A stretch of DNA of 64,000 nucleotides from G965197005 sp965197005. Lineage in GTDB: Bacteria; Pseudomonadota; Gammaproteobacteria; Pseudomonadales; Oceanobacteraceae. The position numbers were made by a program, and so were the translations under genes. Positions 36,389 through 46,117 of this stretch are shown one piece after another (positions within the stretch are counted from its first letter, which is position 1; every line of letters starts with the position of its first letter). Below the pieces are notes generated by a model. That model worked only from the letters and a program-made list of their open reading frames with translations. It ran no database searches and had not been told where the DNA came from. The stretch spans positions 1,116,001-1,180,000 of the forward strand of contig OZ239982.1 of assembly GCA_965197005.1 (NCBI GenBank), given 5' to 3'.

Positions 36389-37351
36389 ATGAACTTAAAG
36401 AAACTTTTATTAATAGCCAGTTTAAACCTACTGAGTTTTAACCTATATGCTGACTACAGCACCCATGAACGTTATGCGGAATTTGTACAACAAGCAGAAA
36501 AAAAATATGACATTAAAGAAGCACATATAAAAAAATGGTTAAGCCAAGCGCAAAAGCAACAATCCGTACTTGATGCCATTGCCAGACCCGCCGAAGGACG
36601 TTTAACTTGGGGCAAATATCGCAATATATTCTTAACCAAAAAACGCATCAAAGAAGGCAAAGCCTTTTTACGCACACACAAAAAATTACTCAATCAAGCA
36701 CAAAAAAAATACGGCGTAAAAAAAGAAATCATTGCCGCCATTATTGGTGTTGAAACCTTTTACGGCACCCGTCAAGGAGGCTATCGAGTGCTTGACTCAT
36801 TAACCACACTGGCATTTGACTACCCCAAACGCCGTCTGTTTTGGCATCAACTTATGGCATTTTTTGCCCTCGCCGAAGAAGAAAACCTCGACTTAGCCCA
36901 AGTAAAAGGCTCTTATGCAGGCGCAATAGGTTACGGGCAATTTATTCCCACAAGCTATCTATCTTACGCAGAAGACGGCAATAACGACGGCAAAAAAGAC
37001 CTAATCAACTCACCTGCCGATGCCATTTTTAGCGTAGCCAACTACTTTAAACAACACGGCTGGCAAACAGGCAAAGCCGTAGCGCAAAAAGTTAAAGTCA
37101 TGGGCAAGCGTTATCCAAAATACCTAGATCAAGGGCTTAAACCCAAAGTAAGCCTAAAGCAACTTAACCATGATGGCGTTATCGACATTAGACAAAAAAA
37201 CCTCCAGCAAAAAGCCACCTTAATGCGTCTTCAAAAAAATAAAACGCGCGAATACTGGATAGGGCTGCACAACTTTTATGTCATCACTCGTTACAACCAC
37301 AGCCAACTGTACGCTATGGCAGTATATCAATTAAGTCAGGCACTTAAATGA
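36389..37351 (+). CDS. mltB: Membrane-bound lytic murein transglycosylase B
   Basis: 320 residues with a Sec signal peptide (ending LYA-DYS). There is no lipobox Cys at the cleavage site, so this form may be soluble in the periplasm. The catalytic Glu is in IIGVETFYGTRQGGYRVLDSL, followed by AIGYGQFIPTSY and EDGNNDGKKDL. It cleaves glycan strands to 1,6-anhydro ends. It overlaps rlpA by 4 bases. Confidence 0.94.
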   Translation: MNLKKLLLIASLNLLSFNLYADYSTHERYAEFVQQAEKKYDIKEAHIKKWLSQAQKQQSVLDAIARPAEGRLTWGKYRNIFLTKKRIKEGKAFLRTHKKLLNQAQKKYGVKKEIIAAIIGVETFYGTRQGGYRVLDSLTTLAFDYPKRRLFWHQLMAFFALAEEENLDLAQVKGSYAGAIGYGQFIPTSYLSYAEDGNNDGKKDLINSPADAIFSVANYFKQHGWQTGKAVAQKVKVMGKRYPKYLDQGLKPKVSLKQLNHDGVIDIRQKNLQQKATLMRLQKNKTREYWIGLHNFYVITRYNHSQLYAMAVYQLSQALK

Positions 37352-38202
37352 CACTAAAACACATACTCCTATTACTTGGATTAACTCTACACCTAGGTGC
37401 CTGTACAACCACAGGCACCAGCTCCTCACGCTATCAGCATCATCAAGACTTTGCACCTAGCAGCAAACGCATTGCCCATTTATCCGAGCCAACACCACGC
37501 AACGAAGCACCCAGTAAACAGGGCAACAAACCCATCTACCAAGTATGGGGAAAATCTTATCGAGTGTTACCCAGTGCCAACGGTTTTACTCAAGAGGGCA
37601 CCGCCTCATGGTACGGCATGAAATTTCATGGGCATAAAACCGCCAATGGTGAAATTTACGATGTTTATAAATTCAGTGCCGCCCACAAAAATCTACCCCT
37701 GCCCACCTATGTACGAGTAACCAACCTTGCCAATGGCAAAAATGTAGTAGTACGTGTTAATGATAGAGGCCCTTTTCATGGCAACCGCATCATCGACTTA
37801 TCTTACGCCGCCGCCATACGCATTGGCATGCACAAACAAGGCACCGCCAGAGTCAAAGTAGAAGCACTCACTGGTAAACAAAGCAGCGTCAGCCCACTTA
37901 CACAAAATGGCGGAACAAACACCAACAGCACCGCTTTTAACCCATCAGATAGATGGGTACAAGTAGGTGCCTATCGCAACATCAAAGCCGCTTTTAGCGA
38001 AAAAAAACGCTGGCAAAAAGCCATACAGCCACAATCTTACAAAGTACAGGTTTACGCCTCAAAAGCGCATATTGGCTTATATCGCATATACATAGGCCCG
38101 ATAAAATCAGGCGCAGCACTTAACAAATTTATTCACACACTACGCCACAAACACGCAGTAGATTACCCCGTGATTGTGACCCAAGCAGAGCTGGTACGCT
38201 AA
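37348..38202 (+). CDS. rlpA: Septal ring lytic transglycosylase RlpA, lipoprotein
   Basis: 284 residues. The lipoprotein signal has a lipobox LGAC (Cys 19). The double-psi barrel is at about residues 85-180, with GTASWYGMKFHGHKTANGE, the catalytic-type Asp/His region and VRVNDRGPFHGNRIIDLSYAAA. A C-terminal SPOR domain at about residues 205-280 binds denuded glycan. It acts on septal peptidoglycan. dacA, often next, is absent. Confidence 0.95.
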   Translation: MTLKHILLLLGLTLHLGACTTTGTSSSRYQHHQDFAPSSKRIAHLSEPTPRNEAPSKQGNKPIYQVWGKSYRVLPSANGFTQEGTASWYGMKFHGHKTANGEIYDVYKFSAAHKNLPLPTYVRVTNLANGKNVVVRVNDRGPFHGNRIIDLSYAAAIRIGMHKQGTARVKVEALTGKQSSVSPLTQNGGTNTNSTAFNPSDRWVQVGAYRNIKAAFSEKKRWQKAIQPQSYKVQVYASKAHIGLYRIYIGPIKSGAALNKFIHTLRHKHAVDYPVIVTQAELVR

Positions 38203-38216
38203 AATAAGGAACAACG

Positions 38217-38630
38217 ATGATAGACACATGGCAACCTGCCCCCGCACAACCCACACTCATAGCAAGTGCACAACTAACACAGCTAGTACAACTGTTACGC
38301 ACCCACAAAGGCGAGATAAGCCAGCTTCAAATAGCAGAACTATTACCAGCAACCTTGCTTAATCACTGTGCTAACTGGATTTCTGCCAGTGCCGAGCACT
38401 GGCAACAAAGTGTTTGCCATCTTGATGACCAAGAAATATGGCTTATTGCCCAATTTTACGCCCATGCAGAAGAACAGCTAGAGCGTTTTTATGCAGCAGA
38501 AAAAAACCCCGCCATCTACCTATTTAAATGGCTAAAACAACAAGGCAGCATATCTGGCAAAGAAGCCACCCAAGCCCTAAAAAGCCTAAGTTCCAACCGC
38601 TATATTCCGTTTGGTAAAATTGAGTTTTAA
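38217..38630 (+). CDS. Conserved-looking hypothetical protein after rlpA
   Basis: 137 residues, mostly helical, acidic and Gln-rich, without a signal peptide or membrane segment. I do not recognise the family. It begins 14 bases after rlpA with AAGGA about 7 bases before the ATG, so it probably ends the cell-elongation operon. Confidence 0.7.
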   Translation: MIDTWQPAPAQPTLIASAQLTQLVQLLRTHKGEISQLQIAELLPATLLNHCANWISASAEHWQQSVCHLDDQEIWLIAQFYAHAEEQLERFYAAEKNPAIYLFKWLKQQGSISGKEATQALKSLSSNRYIPFGKIEF

Positions 38631-38793
38631 CCCATGGCGAGATACACACCTAAGCGAGCTTAGCGCATACTCGTAAATGCTAAATGACCTTTTAAGCTTT
38701 AGAAAATAGTAATAAATTGATACAAGCCTATCCGCACTGAGACAGTAGCGAAATGCTTATTATAAACAGCCTCTTAGGGCTTTAACGGTTATA

Positions 38794-40098
38794 TTATATT
38801 TCAGTTAATCCCGTATTCGCACGGTCAACAATCGGCTTAAGCAAATCGCTTAATAAACTACGCTCGCCTAAATGCACAAACACCTCAACAGGCATACCAG
38901 CTACTATTTTAAGTTTGGCTAAACGCAACATCTGCTCAGGTTTAATATTAATCTGCATATTGTAATAGGGCATACCCGTTATTTTATCCACCAATCTATC
39001 TGCAGAAATAAGCACCACCTCACCTTTAATTTTAGGGGTACTGTTTTGATTAAAAGCGGTAAAGTTTAAATCCACAGGCACGCCCAGTTTAACCTTATCC
39101 ACAAATTGCACAGGTAATTTAGCCTGTACCAACAAAGGCGCATTATTTGGCACAATACGCATAAGCTGCATACCCGAGGGAATAACCGCCCCTTGTGTAA
39201 AAATCTGCAAATCAATCACACGTCCCGTACTTGGTGCCAGCAGATATTCATTATCTAAGGCAAACTGTGCAACCTGCAACTGCTCATTAATACTGGCTAA
39301 CTTTTCATTTGTCTCATTTAATTGGTTACGCAGGTTTTTATGATAATCCTGTTTTAACTTCAACGCCTGTAAGCTCAAAGTTAAAATACGGTTTTCTAGC
39401 TGCCCATTCTCGCCAAAGGTTTTAGAAATATCGGCCTCAATTTGCATTAAAATACGCTCAACCTCCAGCAGCTTATCTTTTGCCATAAAACCCTTGTCCA
39501 CCAATTTTTGATAGCGTTGATACTGAGCGTAAAACGATTTTTTTTGTTTTTGCTTGCTCTGTAATGAATTTTTTAACCCCCTAAGTGATGCCTCCAGTCC
39601 CACTTTGGCTTTATTTAATGCCTGTGTTTCTAACTGCAAAGATTGTAGGCGATTATTCATCAGCTTTTGTTGCAAACTTAACTGCTGCTCAAGTTTGGCA
39701 TTCGCTGTCATATCTTGCGGCAAAACCAACTCACTGCCTGCTTGCTCTGCTTCAAGTCGAGCTTTAATTAAGCGCAAATTTTGCTGCTGCAAGCCTAATC
39801 GGTTACGTTCTGTCTGTGATTTAATCGGGTTCATTTTAATGAGTGTTTGTCCTTTTTGTACCAACTGTCCTTCATGCACTAAGATCTCTTCTACAATACC
39901 ACCAATCGGGTGTTGTACCGCCTTATGATGCCCTTTAACAATAACCTGACCTGAAGTATTCACCCCCTTTGCCAAAGGAGCCAGCGCACTGAATAGCAAA
40001 AAACCACCAACACTGAGCAGCATTAGCCAAAGTCCAAACCTAACCAGCCTATTTGCTTGTAGATTAAGGGGTAACTCTGGTATTTTATTAGCTTGCAT
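38794..40098 (-). CDS. hasE: Type I secretion membrane-fusion protein (HasE/PrtE-like)
   Basis: 434 residues of the HlyD family. One N-terminal membrane helix, the biotinyl-lipoyl half motif GGIVEEILVHEGQLVQKGQTLIKM, a long coiled-coil hairpin over about residues 90-280, and the second half motif LLAPSTGRVIDLQIFTQGAVIP. The C-terminal ending NTGLTEI resembles PrtE/HasE proteins. It links the ABC exporter to a TolC-type channel, which is not in the window. It is 17 bases after the HasD-like gene. The has assignment rests on the haemophore and receptor upstream. A weak stem (AGCC/GGCT) near 38770-38785 may end the transcript. Confidence 0.88.
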   Translation of the reverse strand: MQANKIPELPLNLQANRLVRFGLWLMLLSVGGFLLFSALAPLAKGVNTSGQVIVKGHHKAVQHPIGGIVEEILVHEGQLVQKGQTLIKMNPIKSQTERNRLGLQQQNLRLIKARLEAEQAGSELVLPQDMTANAKLEQQLSLQQKLMNNRLQSLQLETQALNKAKVGLEASLRGLKNSLQSKQKQKKSFYAQYQRYQKLVDKGFMAKDKLLEVERILMQIEADISKTFGENGQLENRILTLSLQALKLKQDYHKNLRNQLNETNEKLASINEQLQVAQFALDNEYLLAPSTGRVIDLQIFTQGAVIPSGMQLMRIVPNNAPLLVQAKLPVQFVDKVKLGVPVDLNFTAFNQNSTPKIKGEVVLISADRLVDKITGMPYYNMQINIKPEQMLRLAKLKIVAGMPVEVFVHLGERSLLSDLLKPIVDRANTGLTEI

Positions 40099-40115
40099 CT
40101 AAAAAACCTGCTTAT

Positions 40116-41873
40116 TTATTCTGGTGTTTGCATTTTATAACTCATGCTAATACTTGGCATACTGGTTACTTTAGGGGCTTTTGTTGCACTGGGTTTTCCC
40201 TGAATGTGTGCCAATACCTGCTGCTGCTCACCAAATATGCGTAACATGCCATTTTCTAAAATCAAAAGTTTATCTGCCTGCTCTAATAACTCTGCCTTAT
40301 GTGAAATAACCACCAACGTTTTACCCTGTTGTTTAAGCACAGCCAATGCCTGTTTTAATGCCATCTCCCCTTGCTGGTCTAAATTTGCGTTTGGTTCATC
40401 TAACACAATCATAGGTGGTAATTGATACAATGCCCGAGCCAAGCCCACTCTTTGTTTTTGTCCGCCAGATAGCCCCGCACCGCCTTCGCCCAAGGGCGTA
40501 TCGTAGCCTTTAGGGAGCTGCAAAATTAAATCATGCACCTGAGCTAATTGTGCGCTGGCAATAATATCTTCTGCATTTTGCTCACCAAAACGGCAAATAT
40601 TCTCTGCCACCGTACCTGCAAAAAGCTGCACATCTTGGGGCAAATAGCCAATGTGTTTGCCTAGCTCATTAGGATTAAAATGGCGCAAATCAGCACCGTC
40701 TAAGCGCACCACACCCTGTATGGGATTAACTGCGCCCACCAACAAGCGTGCTAAAGTACTTTTACCCGAGCCAGACAAACCCAATATGCCCAAGGTTTCC
40801 CCAGCGGCAAGTTGAAAACTTAACTGTTTAAGACAAATTGCCCCTTGCAAAATAGCACTGGCACTGACTGCCTCTAGGCGCAACTCGCCTTTAGGGGTAG
40901 GTAAGGGCAGCGGCTTGGCTGCCTCTTGTTGGTTATTTAATAAACGGTTAACTCGTTCAAACGACTGTTTTGCTTGAGAAAATTGCTTCCATACCGCAAT
41001 TAACAAATCAATGGGTGCAAGCACTCGCCCTAATAAAATAGAGCCAGCAATCATAACCCCAGCACTGACTTGCTGTTGTAACACCAAATACGCACCTAAG
41101 CCCAATACAAAAGATTGCAACGCCATACGCACCGCTTTAGATAATGCACTAAATAACGCCGTACGTTCACTTGCCAAATTTTGCCAAGCTAAAAACTGAT
41201 GATGTTGGTGTTGCCAACGCTTAGTAAATGCCCCAAGCATACCCATAGCGGCAATGCTATCGGCTTGTCTAAACTGTGCTAATGCACCTTGGTTAGCCTG
41301 ATTAGACAGTTCAGTGGCAACTTTAAGCGGTGCGTCAGCCGTTTTTTGATTAAGCCATGCCAAGGCAATTAACAGCACCGCCGCAGCCAAAGAAAACCAG
41401 CCCAAAGCAGGGTGAAATAAAAACATCACCCCAACATAAATAGGAAACCAAGGCGCATCAAAAAAAGCAAACAACGCATTGCCTGTAGCAAACTGACGAA
41501 TTTGAGTTAAATCGGATAATGCTTGTGCCGCTTGATTAGAGCCTGTTAACAAACGATGGCGATACATTGCAGTAAACACCTTTGCATTAAGCAGGGTATC
41601 CACCTTAGCACCTAAACGAATGACCACCAAACTTCTAAGCCACTCCAAAACGCCCATTAATAAATAGCAACCTAATACCATCAGACTTAACATCAATAAG
41701 GTCATACTATTGCCAGAAGAGAGCACCCTATCGTACACCTGTAGCATATAGATAGACGGTGCAAGCATCAGTAAATTAATAACAGCACTAAACAAAGCCA
41801 CTACCAATAAAGGTTTTTTAATGGTGCTTAAAGCACTGCTGATAAGAGGAGATAAACGAATAGGTGTGCTCAT
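40116..41873 (-). CDS. hasD: Type I secretion ABC exporter (HasD/PrtD-like)
   Basis: 585 residues. Five to six membrane helices are followed by an ATPase domain with Walker A GLSGSGKSTLA (about residues 362-372), signature LSGGQKQRVGLARAL (about 460-475) and Walker B MIVLDEPNANLD. There is no C39 peptidase domain, so it exports substrates with uncleaved C-terminal signals, such as RTX proteins. It should export the HasA-like protein encoded upstream. A short truncated lipoprotein frame ends 5 bases before its ATG. Confidence 0.9.
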   Translation of the reverse strand: MSTPIRLSPLISSALSTIKKPLLVVALFSAVINLLMLAPSIYMLQVYDRVLSSGNSMTLLMLSLMVLGCYLLMGVLEWLRSLVVIRLGAKVDTLLNAKVFTAMYRHRLLTGSNQAAQALSDLTQIRQFATGNALFAFFDAPWFPIYVGVMFLFHPALGWFSLAAAVLLIALAWLNQKTADAPLKVATELSNQANQGALAQFRQADSIAAMGMLGAFTKRWQHQHHQFLAWQNLASERTALFSALSKAVRMALQSFVLGLGAYLVLQQQVSAGVMIAGSILLGRVLAPIDLLIAVWKQFSQAKQSFERVNRLLNNQQEAAKPLPLPTPKGELRLEAVSASAILQGAICLKQLSFQLAAGETLGILGLSGSGKSTLARLLVGAVNPIQGVVRLDGADLRHFNPNELGKHIGYLPQDVQLFAGTVAENICRFGEQNAEDIIASAQLAQVHDLILQLPKGYDTPLGEGGAGLSGGQKQRVGLARALYQLPPMIVLDEPNANLDQQGEMALKQALAVLKQQGKTLVVISHKAELLEQADKLLILENGMLRIFGEQQQVLAHIQGKPSATKAPKVTSMPSISMSYKMQTPE

Positions 41874-41878
41874 GGTGT

Positions 41879-42070
41879 TCAGTTATAAAGTGATTGAATA
41901 AAGCGAATGCAAAGGTGCTTTATCCCTTGCTTATCGCTATTTACAGCATTTAATAGGGCAAGGTTTTGTTTTTCTTCTTCGGTTAAAGGTAAAGACTCCC
42001 CAAGGCAGGCGGATAATAAGCTAGATAGTATAATTAGTAGAGGTACGTTAAAAAGCTGATATATACGCAT
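41879..42070 (-). pseudogene. Truncated copy of the Calx-beta/DUF1566 lipoprotein (63 codons)
   Basis: The first 48 residues, including signal peptide, lipobox LSAC and the stretch LTEEEKQNLALLNAVNSDKQ, match the full-length genes of the array almost exactly. The frame then diverges into 15 unrelated residues and stops. It carries the same AAGGTTAAACC leader before the ATG, so it can be translated. Its stop lies 5 bases before hasD. I infer a deletion remnant of a fourth array member. It might still act as a short translated leader for hasD. Confidence 0.8.
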
Positions 42071-42079
42071 GGTTTAACC

Positions 42080-44104
42080 TTAATTATCCTTTACTAAACG
42101 GGTGAAGTTACAGTAGCTAAAGTCATAAGAGTTTAATACTAGCTTATCGTATTTATTAAGTCGGCTGTATCGCGCCATAAAAGAATAGGCATGAACAACA
42201 CTTTTAGCTTCAAAAGGTTTGCCAGGTTTGGTGGGGAATTCTTCTTTTTGTTTTGAAGGAGAAGAGCTATACAAACTTATAAAAGCTTCCATACTAAATC
42301 TTACATTATTACAGTATGTTGAGAGATGGTTAGGAAAGACTACTAAATTTATACTAGGTCTGCTTTTATTAAATTCGATTAGGCTTTTTAATTCTTTGAT
42401 ATTCGGTACACGCCAGCCTGTGGGTACATTGGCTAAAATGCCTTGCCAGTTAGGGCTAATATAAGGGTTTGTGCCTGTATAATTACAGGTATCATCTTCT
42501 GGTTTTGGCGTTCCTTGGTTACTTAGTTCAAACTGTTCAGGGCAACGTTTCCAAATTAAGCCCGTGGGTAGGTGTTTAACGGTATCTAATACACCGTGAG
42601 TATTAGGAATAAATTCAAAATCCGCAGTAGGGGTGCTGGCAGGAATGGCGGCATTATAGGTTTGCTGAGAATTAGCAGGTTTAGGTATCTTGCCATAGCC
42701 ATGGTTTTCAGGGGTATAGCTATTTGTTTGCTGACTTCTTACTAAACGAATAGAGGTTGATTTGGAAATAGCAGAATTTCGAGAAGACGCTAGAAAATAA
42801 TATTTACGATTTTCTTCATAAAGATAAGTTATAACACCTTTACTAGGATGTTGGATTTTATTATTATCCATAAAAGGCGTCTTCGTCCAAAAACCAACAT
42901 TATAAGGAAAGAAGTTTCTATCTAAACCGTTACCGCTGTAATCCACAATGGTTTCGGCTTCTATGGCAGTGGGAATACGCCAGTCTCTAAAGCCGCATAA
43001 GCCCTTACCTTGATTAACATCTAGGGTGTATTGGTGAGTGGTGCAAACCCATTTTTTATTGGCGCAGGCATTAGAGCCGTTAGACCATAAATTACCATTA
43101 AATTTCCTGTAAACAGGGATATCAATATTACCTGCATAAACCTTATCTTTACCGTAAAGCTGTTCTTGGGTTAATCCTTTTTTTCCTGTGACATTTTGCC
43201 CTTCGTATTCCCCATCTAAATAGCGTAAATCAAAGGAGCTATAGCGCCAGAGTTTATCATGTAGGTATTTTGGATTTTTATAAGCTGGATTACCTAGTCT
43301 TGGTACGTCAGCGGTTTTTACTTCCCAAATTAAGCCTGTGCGGTTGTCTTTTACGCAAGACCATGTTGTAGCACTGTTGGGTAAAGGTTGACCGTTGGCA
43401 TCTAACTTGGTAAAGCTAAAGCCAAGCCTGCCGTCATTATTGCTATTTTGATTAGAGTCAGCATCTAAGCCATGAGCGCAATCTTGAGCGGCAATTTCTG
43501 TCCCTGTGCAGTCTGTGTTATTGCCTGTGTTTACATCGGCACCAAAATCAATGCCCGTGTCGTTTAAAGGTCCACGCCATACTTCATTATCTAAAATGGT
43601 GCCAGTGGCAGCGGTTTTAAGCAGTTTGACTGAGCCGTCTTTAGTTTTTAGATTACTGACCACCAGCTTAAACTGTTCGGTAGCTTCAATAAGCTTATCA
43701 TCAAGCACTTGTACCTTAAATTGGGTTGCGGTTTTGCCAGCGGGAATGCTGATGCTGGTTAGGTTGGGTAAACTAAAATCCACATTTTCAGTGGCTTGGG
43801 CATCTTGATGGGTAAAACGGGTATCAAGGTGAATGCTAACACTAATATCTTCTTTGGCGGCTTTGGTTAATACCAGTTTAAAAGTCATTTCTGGTTTTTC
43901 TTCTACTTGGTGGGCATTAAGCAGGCTAAGTTGTATGTTTTTATCCGTCTTGTTTGTGTTTTGCTTATCGCTATTTACAGCATTTAATAGGGCAAGGTTT
44001 TGTTTTTCTTCTTCGGTTAAGGGTAAAGAATCCCCAAGACAGGCGGATAATAAGCTAGATAGTATAATTAGTAGAGGTACGTTAAAAAGCTGATATATAC
44101 GCAT
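42080..44104 (-). CDS. Calx-beta/DUF1566 surface lipoprotein, array member 3
   Basis: 674 residues. Lipoprotein signal with Cys 22 in LSACLG. The signal variant (MRIYQLFNVPLL) differs from members 1 and 2 but equals that of the truncated copy. A Calx-beta domain covers about residues 57-172. A linker with NDTGIDFGADVNTG and many Asp/Asn follows. DUF1566 domain 1 includes WSCVKDNRTGLIWEVKT and GLCGFRDWRIPTAIEAETI. DUF1566 domain 2 includes GLIWKRCPEQF and GWRVPNIKELKSL and ends RLVKDN. Calx-beta repeats bind Ca2+ or mediate adhesion. DUF1566 is a lectin-like fold family. A ligand cannot be assigned. Confidence 0.85.
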   Translation of the reverse strand: MRIYQLFNVPLLIILSSLLSACLGDSLPLTEEEKQNLALLNAVNSDKQNTNKTDKNIQLSLLNAHQVEEKPEMTFKLVLTKAAKEDISVSIHLDTRFTHQDAQATENVDFSLPNLTSISIPAGKTATQFKVQVLDDKLIEATEQFKLVVSNLKTKDGSVKLLKTAATGTILDNEVWRGPLNDTGIDFGADVNTGNNTDCTGTEIAAQDCAHGLDADSNQNSNNDGRLGFSFTKLDANGQPLPNSATTWSCVKDNRTGLIWEVKTADVPRLGNPAYKNPKYLHDKLWRYSSFDLRYLDGEYEGQNVTGKKGLTQEQLYGKDKVYAGNIDIPVYRKFNGNLWSNGSNACANKKWVCTTHQYTLDVNQGKGLCGFRDWRIPTAIEAETIVDYSGNGLDRNFFPYNVGFWTKTPFMDNNKIQHPSKGVITYLYEENRKYYFLASSRNSAISKSTSIRLVRSQQTNSYTPENHGYGKIPKPANSQQTYNAAIPASTPTADFEFIPNTHGVLDTVKHLPTGLIWKRCPEQFELSNQGTPKPEDDTCNYTGTNPYISPNWQGILANVPTGWRVPNIKELKSLIEFNKSRPSINLVVFPNHLSTYCNNVRFSMEAFISLYSSSPSKQKEEFPTKPGKPFEAKSVVHAYSFMARYSRLNKYDKLVLNSYDFSYCNFTRLVKDN

Positions 44105-44113
44105 GGTTTAACC

Positions 44114-46108
44114 TTAGTTATCCTTTACTAAACGGATAAAGGAATTTTTCTTCCATAACTGCCAGCCCGAAAAATTTCTTGCTTGACCAAAATCATAAAT
44201 AAAATATGTTTTTAATCCATACAATAGAAAAGGGTTGGCTGCAAAGATACGGTAAGATCTGTTTTTTATAAAAGGAAAAGGAGTAGCCGACCATTGTGCA
44301 TAACTTAATCTTACTGCGGATACATATTTGCTCTGTGCTATGACTCTGTACTCCATTGGCAAATCGGGAAATACATTTAGGTTGTAGGAGGGTAGAATAC
44401 AGCTTGCTTCAATAATACTTTGTGCTTCTTTAATATTTGGCATACGCCAGTTAGGTTGCTGGTTGGCACCTCTTAATGCTTTGTCCCAGTTATCGGCTTG
44501 GTATGTGCTCCAGTTGCTAATAGTGCAACGGTCATCGGCAAAGTTGTTGGGGGTGTTATTATCATTAAAGTTGAATTGTTCAGGACAACGTTTCCAAATT
44601 AAGCCTGTAGGCAGGTGCTTAACGGTACCTGCTTCGTTATTAGGGTTAAATTCAAAATCGGCAGTAGGCGTGGATGCTGGAATGGCTGAATTACAAACCT
44701 GTACGCTTGCTGATTGGTTAGTTTTGGGTGTGACGGCTTTGGTTTTTACAAAGTTATTGCTGCCTCTAACTAAACGAATAGAGGTTCTTTTGTAAGAGGT
44801 TGAGTTTGCAGGGTATAAGAATTTTTTATCGTATAGAACCTTGTTAGTAAAAGGTACGCTTTTGCGATGGCTACCAATAGGTGTTTTTGTCCAAAAACCA
44901 ACATTATAAGGAAAGAAGTTTCTATCTAAACCGTTACCGCTGTAATCCATAATGGTTTCAGCTTCTATGGCAGTGGGAATACGCCAATCTCTAAAGCCGC
45001 ATAAGCCCTTACCTTGATTAACATCTAGGGTATATTGGTGAGTGGTGCAAACCCATTGTTTATTGGCGCAGGCATTAGAACCGTTAGACCATAAATTACC
45101 ATTAAATTTCCTGTAAACAGGGATATCAATATCGCCTGCAAATACATTATCTTTACCGTAAAGCTGTTCTTGGGTTAATCCTTTTTTTCCTGTGACATCT
45201 TGCCCTTCGTATTCCCCATCTAAATAGCGTAAATCAAAGGAGCTATAGCGCCAGAGTTTATCATGTAGGTATTTTGGATTTTTATAAGCTGGATTACCTA
45301 GTCTTGGTACGTCAGCGGTTTTTACTTCCCAAATTAACCCTGTGCGGTTGTCTTTAACACAAGACCATGTGCTTGCATTATCAGGTAGCGGATTACCCGT
45401 GCTATCTAGTTTGGTAAAGCTAAAGCCAAGGCGGCCATCATCATTACTATTTTGATTAGAGTCAGCATCTAAGCCGTGAGCGCAATCTTGAGCGGCAATT
45501 TCTGTCCCTGTGCAGTCTGTGTTATTGCCTGTGTTTACATCGGCACCAAAATCAATGCCCGTGTCGTTTAAAGGTCCACGCCATACTTCATTATCTAAAA
45601 TGGTGCCAGTGGCAGCGGTTTTAAGCAATTTGACTGAGCCATCTTTAGTCTTTAGATTACTGACCACCAGCTTAAACTGTTCGGTAGCTTCAATAAGGTT
45701 GTCATCAAGCACTTGTACCTTAAATTGGGTTGCGGTTTTGCCAGCGGGAATGCTGATACTGGTTAGGTTGGGTAAACTAAAATCCACATTTTCAGTGGCT
45801 TGGGCATCTTGATGGGTAAAACGGGTATCAAGATGAATGCTAACGCTAATATCTTCTTTGGCGGCTTTGGTTAATACCAGTTTAAAAGTCATTTCTGGTT
45901 TTTCTTCTACTTGGTGGGCATCAAGTAGGCTAAGTTGTATGTTTTTATCCGTCTTGTTTGTGTTTTGCTTATCGCTATTTACAGCATTTAATAGGGCAAG
46001 GTTTTGTTTTTCTTCTTCGGTTAAGGGTAAAGACTCCCCAAGACAGGCGGATAATAAGCTGCATATTGTAATCAGAATAAATACGGGAAAAAGCCGATAT
46101 ATACGCAT
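44114..46108 (-). CDS. Calx-beta/DUF1566 surface lipoprotein, array member 2
   Basis: 664 residues with the same layout as member 3: lipobox Cys 22, Calx-beta, Asp/Asn-rich linker and two DUF1566 domains. It shares the linker and most of the first DUF1566 domain with member 3, but its second DUF1566 domain is a different sequence type (TISNWSTYQADNWDKAL and WRMPNIKEAQSIIEA). The variable patch after TKTP differs from both other members. It ends RLVKDN and is coupled to the next gene through the AAGGTTAAACC leader. Confidence 0.85.
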   Translation of the reverse strand: MRIYRLFPVFILITICSLLSACLGESLPLTEEEKQNLALLNAVNSDKQNTNKTDKNIQLSLLDAHQVEEKPEMTFKLVLTKAAKEDISVSIHLDTRFTHQDAQATENVDFSLPNLTSISIPAGKTATQFKVQVLDDNLIEATEQFKLVVSNLKTKDGSVKLLKTAATGTILDNEVWRGPLNDTGIDFGADVNTGNNTDCTGTEIAAQDCAHGLDADSNQNSNDDGRLGFSFTKLDSTGNPLPDNASTWSCVKDNRTGLIWEVKTADVPRLGNPAYKNPKYLHDKLWRYSSFDLRYLDGEYEGQDVTGKKGLTQEQLYGKDNVFAGDIDIPVYRKFNGNLWSNGSNACANKQWVCTTHQYTLDVNQGKGLCGFRDWRIPTAIEAETIMDYSGNGLDRNFFPYNVGFWTKTPIGSHRKSVPFTNKVLYDKKFLYPANSTSYKRTSIRLVRGSNNFVKTKAVTPKTNQSASVQVCNSAIPASTPTADFEFNPNNEAGTVKHLPTGLIWKRCPEQFNFNDNNTPNNFADDRCTISNWSTYQADNWDKALRGANQQPNWRMPNIKEAQSIIEASCILPSYNLNVFPDLPMEYRVIAQSKYVSAVRLSYAQWSATPFPFIKNRSYRIFAANPFLLYGLKTYFIYDFGQARNFSGWQLWKKNSFIRLVKDN

Positions 46109-46117
46109 GGTTTAACC

